Of a DNA stretch of 64,000 bases, positions 17,545 through 27,105 are shown piece after piece. Within the stretch, counting starts at the first letter, position 1. The number at the start of each line of letters is the position of its first letter. The notes under the pieces are model-generated. The model was not told the origin of the DNA. It searched no databases and saw only the letters and a program-made list of their open reading frames with translations. The stretch covers positions 62,001 through 126,000 of the forward strand of contig NZ_URFY01000009.1 of the NCBI RefSeq assembly GCF_900547205.1. The letters run 5' to 3'. The translations under genes were made by a program, and so were the position numbers. Origin of the DNA: an uncultured Bacteroides sp. (GTDB lineage Bacteria > Bacteroidota > Bacteroidia > Bacteroidales > Bacteroidaceae).

Positions 17545-18195
17545 ATGGATATAAAAATTATCATCTCCATGTTCGAGGACTTGAAAAAGTTAATCTCAGA
17601 ACAGTTTAGCAACCTTTCGAAATTGGTTGAATCTCTGGCTAATGCCAAATCTGATCAACATGTGCTACCAATTATACCACAACAAGTGGATCTGTCAGAG
17701 TTAGAGAACCAAACATCTCATACAAAAGAGCTTATCAAAGAGGGGTTCAAAAAGCACCAAGAGCAATTGAATGAACTTGAGCAGAAGCTCCAGAAACAGC
17801 AGGATAAACACCTACCCATTCAAAAGCATCTCCATACCATAGAACTTAAATCCTCAAAGGTGGTTATCGCTTTCTTCTCGCTCGTTGTGGCACTGCTCAG
17901 TTCAGTATGCTACAATATCTATCAATTCTCGGCAAACAGTCGTTTGAGTAATAACGATATTAAGTTTCGCTACATCAAAGCATTTGGAGAAATCACTCCT
18001 GAAAATCTGCTGAAACTTGAAACAATCTTTGAGTATGAACCTGACAAGCAAAAGCAACACTCCATAAGTCGAATGGTTGAAGAGTATGAACAGCGTGTCG
18101 AACAACGAGCTAGAGACCTCGAACAAGCCCGCCTCAAAGAGGCACAAGCCGAACAGCTCCACAAAGAAGCCGAGCGTATTAAACAGAATAAATAG
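17545..18195 (+). CDS. Coiled-coil single-pass membrane protein of the mobilisation operon
   Basis: A 216-residue protein with a coiled coil (about 8-90), one membrane helix (about 105-128: VVIAFFSLVVALLSSVCYNIYQF region) and a C-terminal charged coil rich in Glu, Gln and Arg (about 165-216). It starts 20 bases after the relaxase gene and is followed by a strong terminator, so it ends the mob operon. Proteins of this shape commonly follow relaxase genes in Bacteroides elements. A link between relaxosome and membrane would fit, but that is only inference. Confidence 0.65.
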   Translation: MDIKIIISMFEDLKKLISEQFSNLSKLVESLANAKSDQHVLPIIPQQVDLSELENQTSHTKELIKEGFKKHQEQLNELEQKLQKQQDKHLPIQKHLHTIELKSSKVVIAFFSLVVALLSSVCYNIYQFSANSRLSNNDIKFRYIKAFGEITPENLLKLETIFEYEPDKQKQHSISRMVEEYEQRVEQRARDLEQARLKEAQAEQLHKEAERIKQNK

Positions 18196-18214
18196 AATAT
18201 CAATCATTTGAAAA

Positions 18215-18245
18215 GATGGAGAAAACCAAGCTTCTCCATCTTTTT
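18215..18245 (+). terminator. Strong terminator after the mobilisation operon
   Basis: GATGGAGAA (18215-18223) pairs perfectly with TTCTCCATC (18232-18240), with an 8-base loop and a TTTTT tail. It separates the mobilisation genes from the defence cargo. The rest of 18246-18478 shows only a -7 box. Confidence 0.85.
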
Positions 18246-18432
18246 ATATTTCCGACTTCAAATTGCTAGTAAACGCTCAAGAGGCAATTCTTTAGAAGTT
18301 ACAAGTAACAAACCCTGTTATTACAACCTCTAGAATATCCAAATTCTCACTCTTTTCAACTGAAAAGCTATGTTTTTCGACACTTCTCCATTCTTTTTCT
18401 CATGTTTATTCGCCAATATAGTCAGAATATGA

Positions 18433-18440
18433 TAATTTTG
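18433..18440 (+). promoter_or_regulatory. -7 promoter box for the restriction-like cluster
   Basis: TAATTTTG fits TAnnTTTG and lies 38 bases before the ATG of the Xre gene at 18479. The -33 region is not clear. It is the only promoter-like site I see for the 18479-27564 run. Confidence 0.5.
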
Positions 18441-18478
18441 CATCTATCATAGCATATCAATTAACCGAATAAAAATAT

Positions 18479-18688
18479 ATGGAATATGAATTTATCAACA
18501 GATTAAAGGTAGTTCTTGCAGAGCAAAGAAAAACCAATAGATGGTTAGCGGAACAACTAGGAAAATCAGAGATTACCATAAGTCGATGGGCGCAGAACAA
18601 AAGGCAACCATCGGTTGAACAGTTAGTGGATATTGCCAAAGTTTTGGATGTTGATATAACAACCTTATTGAACAAAACTAAAAAATAA
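18479..18688 (+). CDS. Xre-family regulator (controller protein-like)
   Basis: A 69-residue protein made of a single Xre helix-turn-helix (KVVLAEQRKTNRWLAEQLGK, then SEITISRWAQNKRQPSVEQL). Its size and place, four bases before the helicase and on the same strand, match controller (C) proteins of restriction-modification operons, which delay nuclease expression after entry into a new host. The role is inferred from context. Confidence 0.8.
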   Translation: MEYEFINRLKVVLAEQRKTNRWLAEQLGKSEITISRWAQNKRQPSVEQLVDIAKVLDVDITTLLNKTKK

Positions 18689-18692
18689 CGTA

Positions 18693-21600
18693 ATGGCTAG
18701 AATTTACGACAACATAGAAATAAAATTTGAGCAAGGACTCAATGATATTATTACCAATGCTGGAGTTAAACGTGTTGACTTCTGCGTTGGCTATTTTAAT
18801 CTTCGCGGATGGGATAGAATCGTTAACCAGATAGATTTATTGTCTGGAGATTATGTAGATGAAAACGGCAGCAATGAATTTAGAACTTGCCGCTTACTTA
18901 TCGGAATGCATCGTCCACCAGAAGAATTGGTTCATACTCTCTATTCAAAAAATGACGAACTACCAAGCGCAGAAATGGTTCAACGCTGCAAAATACAGAT
19001 CGCATTAGAGTTCAAGAAACAGCTTTTATTAGGACTTCCTTCTAAAAAAGACGAATGGACATTACGTCGTCTCTCTACTCAAATGAAAGAAGGAAAAGTT
19101 TGTGTAAAACTATATCTACGTGAGCCTCTTCATGCTAAACTATATTTAGCACATAGGCCAGACGACAATTTTAACAAGATTCAAGCCATTATGGGTAGCA
19201 GTAATCTCACCTATTCCGGCTTAACCCGACAAGGAGAATTAAATGCAGAATTCGGCGATAGTGATTCAGCACAGAAATTGGCAAATTGGTTTAGTAATAG
19301 ATGGGAAGATCGTTTCTGTGAAAATATTACCGAGGAACTTATTAACGTGATAGATAATAGCTGGGCATCCGAAAAAGAGATATTACCATATTATATTTAT
19401 TTGAAAATAGCCTATCACTTAAGCGAAGAAGCTCGTAATGGCATCAAAGAATTTACATTAACACCCGAATTCCGTCACGAGTTATTCGAATTCCAACAGA
19501 ACGCAGTAAAGATTGCCGCTCGCCATTTAAACAATGAGAAACGTGGCGGTGCCATGATAGGTGATGTTGTTGGTTTGGGCAAAACGATTACAGCTTGCGC
19601 TATTGCCAAGATTTATGAAATGACTTACGCCAGTAGTACTTTAATTATCTGTCCTGCCAACCTGCAAGACATGTGGAAAAAGTATATCACAAAATACGAT
19701 CTCAAGGCCGAAATAAGATCCATGGCAAAACCTATTGATGTCGATTCCGCTCGGTATTACCGACTAATTATTGTAGATGAGAGCCACAATCTTCGCAATG
19801 GCGGAAAACGTTACCAAAACATTAAGAGTCTTATTGAGCATCAAGATAGTAAAGTACTTTTGCTGACTGCAACTCCATACAACAAAGATTTTAGCGATTT
19901 GAGTAATCAATTACGTCTTTTTGTTGATGACGACCAAGATTTAGGCATTCGTCCAGAAGAATATATACGTAGTTTGGGAGGCGAACGTCAATTCCTACAG
20001 CAGCATAGCGATGTATTTATCCGCAGCATAAAGGCTTTTGAAAAGAGTTCATTTGTTGAGGATTGGAATGAACTGATGAAACTTTTCTTAGTACGTCGCA
20101 CACGATCTTTCATTAAGCAGTATTTTTCTAAAAAGGATGACTCTGACGGTCGATGTTATTTGGAATTTCCAGATAAGAGACGCTCATATTTTCCCGAAAG
20201 AGTACCCTGTGCCATCAAATTTAAGACAGAACAGACAGATCAATACAGTCGACTTTACTCTGCTGAAATGATAGCTTTAATGGAGAGTTTACAGCTACCT
20301 CGCTATGGATTGAATAAATATATTAGTGAAGCACAAACCACCAATGTTCCTCGCCATGAGCAACAAATGATAGAAAACCTGTCACGTGCGGGTCAACGTA
20401 TGATGGGATTTTGTAAAAGTACTTTCTTCAAACGTATTGACAGTAGCGGTTTCTCGTTTCTATTGACTTTATATAGACACATCCTGCGCAACTGCGTTTT
20501 CATTTATGCCATTGAGAATAAATTGCCTTTACCGATTGGTGACGAGAACACTTTACCCGAAGATTATACAGAAGACACCGACACTAACGCAAGCTTGCTT
20601 GGTGGAGAAATGGCTATAGATGTAGCGGTAGATGAAACACTCAAGATTCCTACCGGAATGGAATACTACATGAAGAAAGCTGCCGATTATTACAGTATTA
20701 TAAGTACTAAGAATAATGTAGGATGGTTACCTTCAACTTATTTTAAACGGACATTGAAACAACAGTTAAAAAAAGATTGTGATGTGCTTATCAATATGAT
20801 TAACCTATGCGGTAACTGGAATCAGATTACAGATCAGAAGCTGAACGAACTTCAAACTTTACTGACTACGGCTCATCCCAATGAAAAAGTTATAGTTTTT
20901 ACTCAATATTCAGATACAGCTCGATATATTTTTAATCAATTGAAAAAAAGGGGTATAACATCCATAGATTACGCAACAGGTGCTAGTGAAAACACAACAG
21001 CTATTGTAGAACGTTTCTCGCCGATAAGCAACGATAAGAAAGATGTGCCTGCATCAGAACAAACGCGCGTACTTATAGCCACGGATGTATTGAGTGAAGG
21101 CCAGAACCTTCAAGACGCTCATATCATAGTTAACTTTGACTTACCTTGGGCCATTATTCGATTGATTCAGCGTGCTGGGCGTGTGGACCGTATCGGCCAA
21201 ACAGCCGACAAAATATGCTGCTACTCATTTTTCCCAGCCGAAGGAGTAGAACAAATCATCAACCTGCGTGGACGGTTAAACGCCCGCATTAACGAAAATG
21301 CAAACATTGTGGGTAGCGACGAAGTTTTCTTTGAAGGAAATGAACAAAACCTACGTGATATGTTCAATGAAAAGAGCGGAGTTCTTGACGACGATGACGA
21401 TGCAGAAGTTGACCTATCTTCGCAGGCATTCCAAATTTGGAAATCTGCTACGGATGCACGACCTGAACTTAAACAAATCATTCCGAATTTGCAGAATATG
21501 ATTTACTCCACTAAAGCTACAGATAGTAAGCTAAATAATGGTGTAATAACTTATGCTCGTACAGCCAATGACTTCGATCTACTGACATGGCTTGATGGCG

Positions 21601-22085
21601 AAGGTAACTTTGTGACCCAATCACAGAAGAGAATTCTCCAAGCATTGGCATGCAATAGCAATGAACATTACATACCTCCCATGGATAATCATCATGAACT
21701 GGTGGAACAAGCCGTTTCACTTATTAAAACACAAAGTACCACCGTTACAGGGGGGATTTTAGGTAATCGTTTCAGTACACGATATCGCATTATTACTTTG
21801 TTGGAGCATTATTACGAGCAACCGCCAACATTATTTTTTAATGATGAGAATCGACAACTGTTGAAACTGGCTATTGACGATATATATAATTATCCACTGC
21901 TCGAAGGCACTAAATTTATCTTAGGCCGTATGTTACGAGCTTCAAGTAAAACTGCAAGCGATGACATTGTAGAGTATATACTTGAAATGCGAAAAAGCGG
22001 TTCACTCTGTCGCATTGAAGAAGAGAATACCATTAAAAAAGAAAATACCATTATTTGCTCTATGGGCATTAAATACACTGAATAA
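18693..22085 (+). CDS. PLD-nuclease / SNF2-type helicase fusion
   Basis: A 1130-residue protein. Residues 1-210 form a phospholipase D-like domain with one HKD half-site (LHAKLYLAHR near 146, then GSSNLTYSGL near 168). Residues about 265-880 are a SF2/SNF2 helicase: GDVVGLGKTITA near 289 (motif I), DESHNLRNG near 361 (II), LLTATPYN near 388 (III) and QRAGRVDRIGQ near 825 (VI). The C-terminal 250 residues are uncharacterised. PLD domains of this kind are DNA nucleases in some ATP-dependent restriction enzymes. The methyltransferase gene follows after 3 bases, so this is likely the cutting and translocating subunit. It resembles DISARM DrmD/DrmC joined in one chain, but DrmA and DrmB are absent. 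Confidence 0.88.
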   Translation: MARIYDNIEIKFEQGLNDIITNAGVKRVDFCVGYFNLRGWDRIVNQIDLLSGDYVDENGSNEFRTCRLLIGMHRPPEELVHTLYSKNDELPSAEMVQRCKIQIALEFKKQLLLGLPSKKDEWTLRRLSTQMKEGKVCVKLYLREPLHAKLYLAHRPDDNFNKIQAIMGSSNLTYSGLTRQGELNAEFGDSDSAQKLANWFSNRWEDRFCENITEELINVIDNSWASEKEILPYYIYLKIAYHLSEEARNGIKEFTLTPEFRHELFEFQQNAVKIAARHLNNEKRGGAMIGDVVGLGKTITACAIAKIYEMTYASSTLIICPANLQDMWKKYITKYDLKAEIRSMAKPIDVDSARYYRLIIVDESHNLRNGGKRYQNIKSLIEHQDSKVLLLTATPYNKDFSDLSNQLRLFVDDDQDLGIRPEEYIRSLGGERQFLQQHSDVFIRSIKAFEKSSFVEDWNELMKLFLVRRTRSFIKQYFSKKDDSDGRCYLEFPDKRRSYFPERVPCAIKFKTEQTDQYSRLYSAEMIALMESLQLPRYGLNKYISEAQTTNVPRHEQQMIENLSRAGQRMMGFCKSTFFKRIDSSGFSFLLTLYRHILRNCVFIYAIENKLPLPIGDENTLPEDYTEDTDTNASLLGGEMAIDVAVDETLKIPTGMEYYMKKAADYYSIISTKNNVGWLPSTYFKRTLKQQLKKDCDVLINMINLCGNWNQITDQKLNELQTLLTTAHPNEKVIVFTQYSDTARYIFNQLKKRGITSIDYATGASENTTAIVERFSPISNDKKDVPASEQTRVLIATDVLSEGQNLQDAHIIVNFDLPWAIIRLIQRAGRVDRIGQTADKICCYSFFPAEGVEQIINLRGRLNARINENANIVGSDEVFFEGNEQNLRDMFNEKSGVLDDDDDAEVDLSSQAFQIWKSATDARPELKQIIPNLQNMIYSTKATDSKLNNGVITYARTANDFDLLTWLDGEGNFVTQSQKRILQALACNSNEHYIPPMDNHHELVEQAVSLIKTQSTTVTGGILGNRFSTRYRIITLLEHYYEQPPTLFFNDENRQLLKLAIDDIYNYPLLEGTKFILGRMLRASSKTASDDIVEYILEMRKSGSLCRIEEENTIKKENTIICSMGIKYTE

Positions 22086-22088
22086 GTT

Positions 22089-25000
22089 ATGAAAAAAAAT
22101 GTATTTATCGAATTGGTACGCGAAGCCAATTTCCGTGAAATGTTTATCACCGAGATGGGATGGAACAACTATCATGGCGTAGCCGAATTGCCCCCGATTA
22201 TCATTGACGAAGTTGAATATAACTTTCGTACCATCGCCGAACGTAGTGGCTTTCAGGTTTTACAATGCGAAGTAGATGCCCTTCCGCAATCAGCTGTGTG
22301 CAAACGCATCGACAGCAAACTGCGCCGAAATGCCAATGATTATATAGCCATCTATATACTGAAAAACACTGAACATCATCAGTGGGTAGCCCCTGTTCGT
22401 CAAATAGAAAAACGCGACCTTGTCACTATTGAATATGAAACGGTCGATAAAGCCGACTTTCTTTTCTCTAAGATTGCCGATCTCTCGTTTGCCAACAGCG
22501 AGCGCACCACTATTATTGATGTAAAGGAGCGTATTCAGGGAGCCTTTGCTGTAAATTCTGAAAAAATCACCAAAGAATTTTATACTGGTTTCAAAAAGGA
22601 GCACAATGCCTTCGCTATTTTCATTAGCGGCATTGATGACAATTTAGAGCTAAAGAACAACCGCAACAAACAATGGTACACATCGGTCATGCTCAACCGA
22701 TTAATGTTCTGTTACTTCATTCAAAAGAAAGGTTTTCTCGACGGCAATGTAAATTATCTGCGCGACAAGTTGGCATGGTGCCAACAAAAGCAAGGTGAAG
22801 ATCAATTCTTTAAGTCATTTTATCAAGGATTCCTCGTACAACTGTTTCAAGACGGTCTCAATACACCTACCCATCAACGAGAGTTTGAAGCGGTGTATGG
22901 CAAGATTCCATATCTAAATGGTGGTATGTTCGACCGTCATCAGATTGAGCAAGATTATGCCCATATCGACATCGCAGACGAAGCTTTCGAACATTTGTTT
23001 GCTTTCTTTGACAAGTGGCGTTGGCATCTTGATACCCGTATCTCAGCCAGCGGCAAGGATATCAACCCAGATGTACTGGGTTACATCTTCGAGCAATATA
23101 TCAACGACCGTGCACAAATGGGAGCTTATTATACTAAAGAAGATATCACTGAATACATTGGACGTAACTGTATCTTACCTTTCCTTATGGATAAGGTTGC
23201 ACACGCTACACAGGACATGGAGAAAGAATTCCGCCCTAACGGTTATATCTGGACTACATTGCAACAGAGTAGAGATCGCTATGTGTACGACGCAGTAAAG
23301 CAAGGCTATAGCCCTGACTGGCAAGAACGTATCCCACAAGATATTGCTTTAGGTATTGACACGACTCAGCCCAGTCTTTTGGAACGTCGCAAAGAGTGGA
23401 ATCGTCCAACATCCGAACCATGGGCACTCCCTACCGAGATTTGGCGAGAAACCATAGAGCGCTTACAACGGTGTGAAAACATCCTATATAAGATATCGGC
23501 AGGTGAACTGACACAAATTAACGATTTCATTACTTATAATCTCGACATCCGTCAGTTTGTACAAGATATACTGACTAATACACCTAACCATAAATTGGTG
23601 GCTCACTTCTATCACGCCTTACAGCAAGTCACCATCCTCGATCCTACCTGTGGCTCAGGCGCCTTTCTGTTCGCTGCTATGAATATACTGGAGCCACTCT
23701 ACGAAGTGTGCATCGAACGTATGAGGGAGTTTCACGAATATAACGAGAAGCTATTTGTGGCAGAGTTAAAAGAGATATCTCACAAATATCGTAGTAATAT
23801 CCAGTACTTCATTTTCAAAAGCATCATTTTGCGCAACCTCTATGGAGTGGATATTATGCAAGAGGCTACTGAGATTGCCAAACTGCGTCTTTTCCTTAAA
23901 ATGGTGGCAGTAGTAGAGGTCAATCACCGTGCTCCTAACTTAGGACTCGACCCATTACCGGATATCGACTTCAACATTCGTTGTGGAAATACATTAGTGG
24001 GATATGCGACTGAAGAAGAAATTGTTCAAGGAGCATCGGCTGATCTTTTTACACAGCAGGAATATCGCGAAAAAGTAGAAATAGAATTGGAAAAGGTTTC
24101 AATGGCATATGATGAATTCCGCCATATACAACTTTCACAACATGAAGATATGCTTTCATTTAAATCAGCAAAAGAACAACTTCGTAAGCGTTTATATACT
24201 TTTACTGATTTACTTGACCATCAGCTATTTTCAGAATCTAAGCACAATGAATTTTTCAATTGGCACATATCCCATCATCCATTTCATTGGATTGCAGAAT
24301 TCTATCAAATTATCCACGGTAATGGTGGATTTGATATTGTTATTGGGAATCCACCATATGTAGAGTATTCCGAAAAGAAAATGAATTACAATATTAATAT
24401 TGGAAAATATAATACTTACAAAAGTAGAAATCTATATTCGTATGTATTCGAACGCTCAAAAAATGTCACACAAAACAAGAATGGCAGGATAGGGTTAATT
24501 GTACAAATTAGTTCAATTTCCACCCCGTCAATGGAAACTATGTGTAAAGAGATAAAAGCAAATATAGATAATTCATGGATATCCAATTATGCAACAAGGC
24601 CTTCATATCTTTTTGATGGAGTATGTATGAATCTTACCATAATCATAGGAAGTAAAAATAGTGGGGTTAGCAATATGTATTATTCAACAAACTACATTAG
24701 ATGGAATCCTAATTCCAGATGGTATTTATTTAAAAATATTAGATTTATAAATTACACAAAAGATAAATTATATTTCAACTTTTCCTTACCTAAACTGACA
24801 TCTCAAATTGAGATGTCACTTATAAATAAATTAATAGAAGAAAAGCATCCCATTCAAGAATATTTAAATTCATCAAAGACACAACAAGAGTTGTTTTATA
24901 GAACAGCTGGAGGAAGATATTTCAAAATATTTTCAGATAGAGATTTTGGTTCTGAAAGCAAAAGTAATAAAAGCAAGTGTTTCAGAAGCGATTATAATGT

Positions 25001-25388
25001 TTATGTATTCATCTCTGTACTTAGTTCTAATTATTGGTGGTGGTATTATACATTACATTTCGACATGTACAATTGTAAAGATTACATGATATATAACTTT
25101 AATTTCAATTATAATTCATGTGATTATATTCGCCAACTCAAAACACTAGGACAAAAACTGTGTGATGACATCTTTTTAAATGCCAATTCTAAATCTCAAC
25201 AATATGAAACAACAGGAAGTCGTAAGCAATTGATATTTCATCCTGCAGCCTCAAAATCTATTATTGACGAAATAGACATAATCCTTGCAAAACATTACAA
25301 TTTTACCGAAGAAGAAATCGATTTTATTATCAACTATGACATCAAATATCGTATGGGGGATGAATTGAATAACGAAGAAAAAGAGTAA
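22089..25388 (+). CDS. Large adenine-specific DNA methyltransferase (Eco57I/PglX-like)
   Basis: A 1099-residue protein. DPTCGSGAFLFAAM near residue 517 is motif I (S-adenosylmethionine), and NPPYVEY near 754 is motif IV of N6-adenine methyltransferases. The N-terminal 350 residues are a separate domain of unknown role, and the C-terminal 330 residues should recognise the target. The last 40 residues (IDIILAKHYNFTEEEIDFII) match the tail of Eco57I/PglX-type enzymes. From about 24100 the base composition becomes visibly AT-richer than in the first two thirds, as if the recognition part had been exchanged. It would mark self DNA for the helicase-nuclease upstream. Confidence 0.88.
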   Translation: MKKNVFIELVREANFREMFITEMGWNNYHGVAELPPIIIDEVEYNFRTIAERSGFQVLQCEVDALPQSAVCKRIDSKLRRNANDYIAIYILKNTEHHQWVAPVRQIEKRDLVTIEYETVDKADFLFSKIADLSFANSERTTIIDVKERIQGAFAVNSEKITKEFYTGFKKEHNAFAIFISGIDDNLELKNNRNKQWYTSVMLNRLMFCYFIQKKGFLDGNVNYLRDKLAWCQQKQGEDQFFKSFYQGFLVQLFQDGLNTPTHQREFEAVYGKIPYLNGGMFDRHQIEQDYAHIDIADEAFEHLFAFFDKWRWHLDTRISASGKDINPDVLGYIFEQYINDRAQMGAYYTKEDITEYIGRNCILPFLMDKVAHATQDMEKEFRPNGYIWTTLQQSRDRYVYDAVKQGYSPDWQERIPQDIALGIDTTQPSLLERRKEWNRPTSEPWALPTEIWRETIERLQRCENILYKISAGELTQINDFITYNLDIRQFVQDILTNTPNHKLVAHFYHALQQVTILDPTCGSGAFLFAAMNILEPLYEVCIERMREFHEYNEKLFVAELKEISHKYRSNIQYFIFKSIILRNLYGVDIMQEATEIAKLRLFLKMVAVVEVNHRAPNLGLDPLPDIDFNIRCGNTLVGYATEEEIVQGASADLFTQQEYREKVEIELEKVSMAYDEFRHIQLSQHEDMLSFKSAKEQLRKRLYTFTDLLDHQLFSESKHNEFFNWHISHHPFHWIAEFYQIIHGNGGFDIVIGNPPYVEYSEKKMNYNINIGKYNTYKSRNLYSYVFERSKNVTQNKNGRIGLIVQISSISTPSMETMCKEIKANIDNSWISNYATRPSYLFDGVCMNLTIIIGSKNSGVSNMYYSTNYIRWNPNSRWYLFKNIRFINYTKDKLYFNFSLPKLTSQIEMSLINKLIEEKHPIQEYLNSSKTQQELFYRTAGGRYFKIFSDRDFGSESKSNKSKCFRSDYNVYVFISVLSSNYWWWYYTLHFDMYNCKDYMIYNFNFNYNSCDYIRQLKTLGQKLCDDIFLNANSKSQQYETTGSRKQLIFHPAASKSIIDEIDIILAKHYNFTEEEIDFIINYDIKYRMGDELNNEEKE

Positions 25389-25426
25389 ATGCAAATCAGA
25401 ATTTCCTATTAAGAAATAGTATCAGT

Positions 25427-27100
25427 ATGAATCAAAAAATAGAAATAACAAATAATTGGAATATCCAAAAGGTATTCAACGAGCTTGAAAACGGAAATAT
25501 GAAAATCCCCCGTTTTCAAAGAGGCTATGTATGGGAACGTTCCAAGATCGTAAAACTGCTCAATAGCATTTATGAAGAACATCCTATCGGATCATTCTTT
25601 ATCTGGGAAGCATCTGCACAATATGCTGACTTTTGCAGAGAAATCAAAGAACTTGGTTTCCCCCCAAAGCCTGAAGCCAATAAATTCAAATTTATTATTG
25701 ATGGGCAGCAACGCATTACTTCACTCTATGTGGCTCTCATGGGCAAGCAACTTAAAAACATAGACTATGGAGTTATCTGCTTTAATCTGGATAAGAAAAG
25801 ATTTCAAATACCTAAACTAAAGACAGAGCTAAACAATATACCGGCATGGAAGATTTTTAACCAACAAGAAATTCTAACACTAATCACACAATATGCTTTA
25901 GCGGATGCTCAAAACGGAACAGAATATTGCAAAGTTTTGCAACAATGTAAAAGCATTTTAGACAATTATCCTATAAGTTTAATAAAAACGCTTGATGTAG
26001 AATTAGATGAGGCAGTAACAATATTCGAAAACATCAATCAGGGAGGAAAACGTTTATCGCTTTTCGATTTAGTACATGCTTCGGTATGGGCAAAAGACTT
26101 TGATCTTCGTTCCCTTATACAGGAATTTAACGATGAAACCAAAATTAAGTTGTTTGGTGGTTTACAAATGGAAACCTTTACTCAGTCATTATCCTTGAAT
26201 GCTAAGGATAATTGTTTAAAAGCAACTCAGCTACATTTAACTTGCGAGGAATGCAAACAGGTATGGAACCGCACTCTGGAATGTTTACGCTTAGCAATAG
26301 ACTTTGTAAAGGGATATGGAGTACAACATATTTCCATACTACCTTATGATGCCATGCTTGCTGTCCTACAATATTACTTCTTTAAATCAAAGAAAAATTC
26401 TGTTGACAATATTCACAAGCAGCTTATAAATAAATGGTTTTGGACAACGACTTTTTCCAAACGATACTCCAGCTCTACCCTTACTCATGAGAAAGAAGAC
26501 GCCGACTGGATTGCTCAGTTAGTAAACGGACAATTATCGTCAAGAATCTTTGGTATATCCATTAGTTTGGAAGAACTTAAACGTATTCAAATGAAGAACG
26601 CATCTGTAGTAAAGAATGGTATCTTGTGTATTTTAGCAGCAAACAACCCTCTTGATTTTAATAATGGAGAACAAGTAAAATTGGACAATACCAATGCATC
26701 ACGTGCCAACGCTAAAGAAAATCATCATTTTTTCCCATATTCTCGCCAAAAGGACTGTGAAATTACGCAGAAAGAAGTCAATTCTTTGCTCAACTTCGCA
26801 TTTATTTCAAAGAACCTAAATCTTGAAATCAGTAATAAATTACCTTCCGGCTATTTACAAAGTTATACCATAACTAATCCCCAGCTTAAAGAAATGTTAT
26901 TGACACATTTTATAGATGAAGCAGCCTATGAATGTGCCATAAGAAATAATTTCAAGGGATTTGTAGAGGCACGTGGTACATTAATTCTCAATAAAATTAA
27001 CGAACTGTGCAAAACAGGTAGAGCTACAATAGCTATCAACACTGAAGAAGATGAGTATGACACAAGTGATGATTTAGAATCAGATTTTGTAAGCGAATAA
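25427..27100 (+). CDS. DUF262 protein with C-terminal HNH-like (DUF1524-type) domain
   Basis: A 557-residue protein. The N-terminus is a DUF262/ParB-like NTP-binding domain (IPRFQRGYVWERSKIVKLLN at about 23-42, then FIIDGQQRITSLYVAL near 87), the fold found in GmrS/GmrD, SspE and BrxU. The C-terminal part has KENHHFFPYS near 432, followed by LLNFAFISKNLNLEISNKLP near 455: the His-Asn-Asn layout of DUF1524-type HNH nucleases. DUF262-HNH proteins are NTP-dependent nucleases that attack modified or foreign DNA. It lies 38 bases after the methyltransferase gene on the same strand. A fused two-domain GmrSD-like enzyme next to a methylase suggests layered restriction. Confidence 0.85.
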   Translation: MNQKIEITNNWNIQKVFNELENGNMKIPRFQRGYVWERSKIVKLLNSIYEEHPIGSFFIWEASAQYADFCREIKELGFPPKPEANKFKFIIDGQQRITSLYVALMGKQLKNIDYGVICFNLDKKRFQIPKLKTELNNIPAWKIFNQQEILTLITQYALADAQNGTEYCKVLQQCKSILDNYPISLIKTLDVELDEAVTIFENINQGGKRLSLFDLVHASVWAKDFDLRSLIQEFNDETKIKLFGGLQMETFTQSLSLNAKDNCLKATQLHLTCEECKQVWNRTLECLRLAIDFVKGYGVQHISILPYDAMLAVLQYYFFKSKKNSVDNIHKQLINKWFWTTTFSKRYSSSTLTHEKEDADWIAQLVNGQLSSRIFGISISLEELKRIQMKNASVVKNGILCILAANNPLDFNNGEQVKLDNTNASRANAKENHHFFPYSRQKDCEITQKEVNSLLNFAFISKNLNLEISNKLPSGYLQSYTITNPQLKEMLLTHFIDEAAYECAIRNNFKGFVEARGTLILNKINELCKTGRATIAINTEEDEYDTSDDLESDFVSE

Positions 27101-27105
27101 GTCCT

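Noticed and set aside
18693..25388. Classical DISARM or BREX system
   Set aside because: The helicase and methylase are similar, but DrmA, DrmB, BrxC and PglZ counterparts are all missing nearby.
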